Source of the DNA: Leptospira sp.
GTDB lineage: Bacteria; Spirochaetota; Leptospiria; Leptospirales; Leptospiraceae
Assembly (NCBI GenBank): GCA_027533185.1
Contig: JAPZTS010000007.1
Span: forward strand, 62,001-126,000
Reading direction: 5' to 3'
DNA: 64,000 nucleotides
In this document: piece by piece, positions 63,800 to 64,000 of the stretch
Layout of the letters: the number at the start of each line of letters is the position of its first letter
How positions within the stretch are numbered: the stretch's first letter is position 1
Position numbers and translations under genes: made by a program
The notes under the pieces: model-generated
The model's input: the letters and a program-made list of their open reading frames with translations, nothing else
Database searches by the model: none
Told to the model about the DNA's origin: nothing

Positions 63800-63965
63800 G
63801 AATCAAACTACCAAGATCATTTAGTACCCATTTGTCGATAAGGCGTCCTTTTTCTCGTCCTGACCATTTGTTTAGGAACAAAAATCCAAAAAGATCTTCG
63901 CCATATTCGTAGGCAACAAAACGGCCGTTCCTTCTTCCCGTTGAATTTTCCAATCGAATCGTCAT
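63735..63965 (-). CDS. 76-residue hypothetical protein upstream of the MutS-like gene
   Basis: A small soluble protein (MTIRLENSTGRRNGRFVAYE) with a Trp/Arg-rich middle (LNKWSGREKGRLIDKW) faintly reminiscent of a WGR-type fold, and a charged end. I do not recognise it. Its 3' end overlaps the MutS-like coding region by 65 bp in another frame, so one of the two boundaries may be wrong; the reading frame nevertheless looks protein-like throughout. Confidence 0.5.
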   Translation of the reverse strand: MTIRLENSTGRRNGRFVAYEYGEDLFGFLFLNKWSGREKGRLIDKWVLNDLGSLIRVLDTEISRREEENYERPLFQ

Positions 63966-64000
63966 AAATCTTGTACCAAGAATCAGAGAAAAAAAAATAG

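Noticed and set aside
1..64000. tRNA, rRNA, CRISPR, prophage or insertion sequences
   Set aside because: I looked for cloverleaf-like segments, regular direct repeats, transposase motifs and terminal inverted repeats in intergenic DNA and found none that I can support by eye.

Overview
The window looks like chromosomal DNA of a Leptospira-type spirochete, possibly one of the low-pathogenicity or saprophytic species. The evidence is moderate GC content, many lipoproteins with the loose spirochetal lipobox (Cys after LVN, LFF, LTLA and similar), a DUF1574 protein (a family I know only from Leptospira), an AlgI-type MBOAT paired with it, several SpoIIE-type PP2C phosphatases, and a pgsB/pgsC/pgsW-like cluster. 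The genus assignment is inference from gene families. I saw no rRNA, tRNA, CRISPR array, insertion sequence or prophage.

Layout. 1-4.5 kb: the 3' part of a tandem beta-lactamase-fold protein, a STAS anti-sigma-factor antagonist, and a membrane PP2C phosphatase with HAMP and TPRs. 4.6-8.1 kb: a polyglutamate-type operon (pgsB, pgsC, a PgsW-like protein, a 55-residue membrane microprotein) and a lipoprotein. 8.1-13 kb: a TPR protein, a nucleotidyltransferase-fold protein, a DUF4349 lipoprotein, a frameshifted lipoprotein gene and a vapBC module. 13.2-20 kb: phoU, cheW, a membrane protein, a 30-residue mS38/COX24-like basic protein, manC, hfq, miaA, a FYDLN-acid zinc-ribbon protein, pdxJ and a TPR lipoprotein. 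20-34 kb: ctp protease, nadB, gamma-carbonic anhydrase, a 7TM-DISM PP2C phosphatase, pheT, a PAS-GGDEF-EAL protein, dihydroorotase and recQ. 34-39 kb: an AlgI/SGNH acyl-transfer pair, a secreted caspase-fold protein, and a small secreted protein with a marked promoter region. 39-42.5 kb: ftsQ-ftsA-ftsZ. 42.5-48 kb: envelope lipoproteins (COG3014 and LpoB types), head-to-head overlapping envelope genes, nadA and ispF. 48-57.2 kb: a third PP2C phosphatase, an AttH/CrtC-like protein, an oppBCDF-type transporter without a binding protein, and an AsmA-like protein. 57.3-64 kb: a second beta-lactamase-fold hydrolase, a DUF374 acyltransferase, two membrane proteins, a beta-propeller lipoprotein and a membrane-anchored MutS-like ATPase.

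Themes. Most genes are core housekeeping (division, NAD, B6, tRNA modification, pheT) mixed with envelope and signalling genes. Three SpoIIE phosphatases with different inputs and one STAS protein suggest a partner-switching network. The less ordinary items are the pgs-like operon with its microprotein and a perfect 21-bp palindrome upstream, the T9 frameshift next to a cassette-like vapBC, the 30-residue ribosomal-type protein, repeated GATT-N6-AATC elements before a small secreted protein, a secreted caspase-fold protein, and a MutS-family ATPase with membrane segments.
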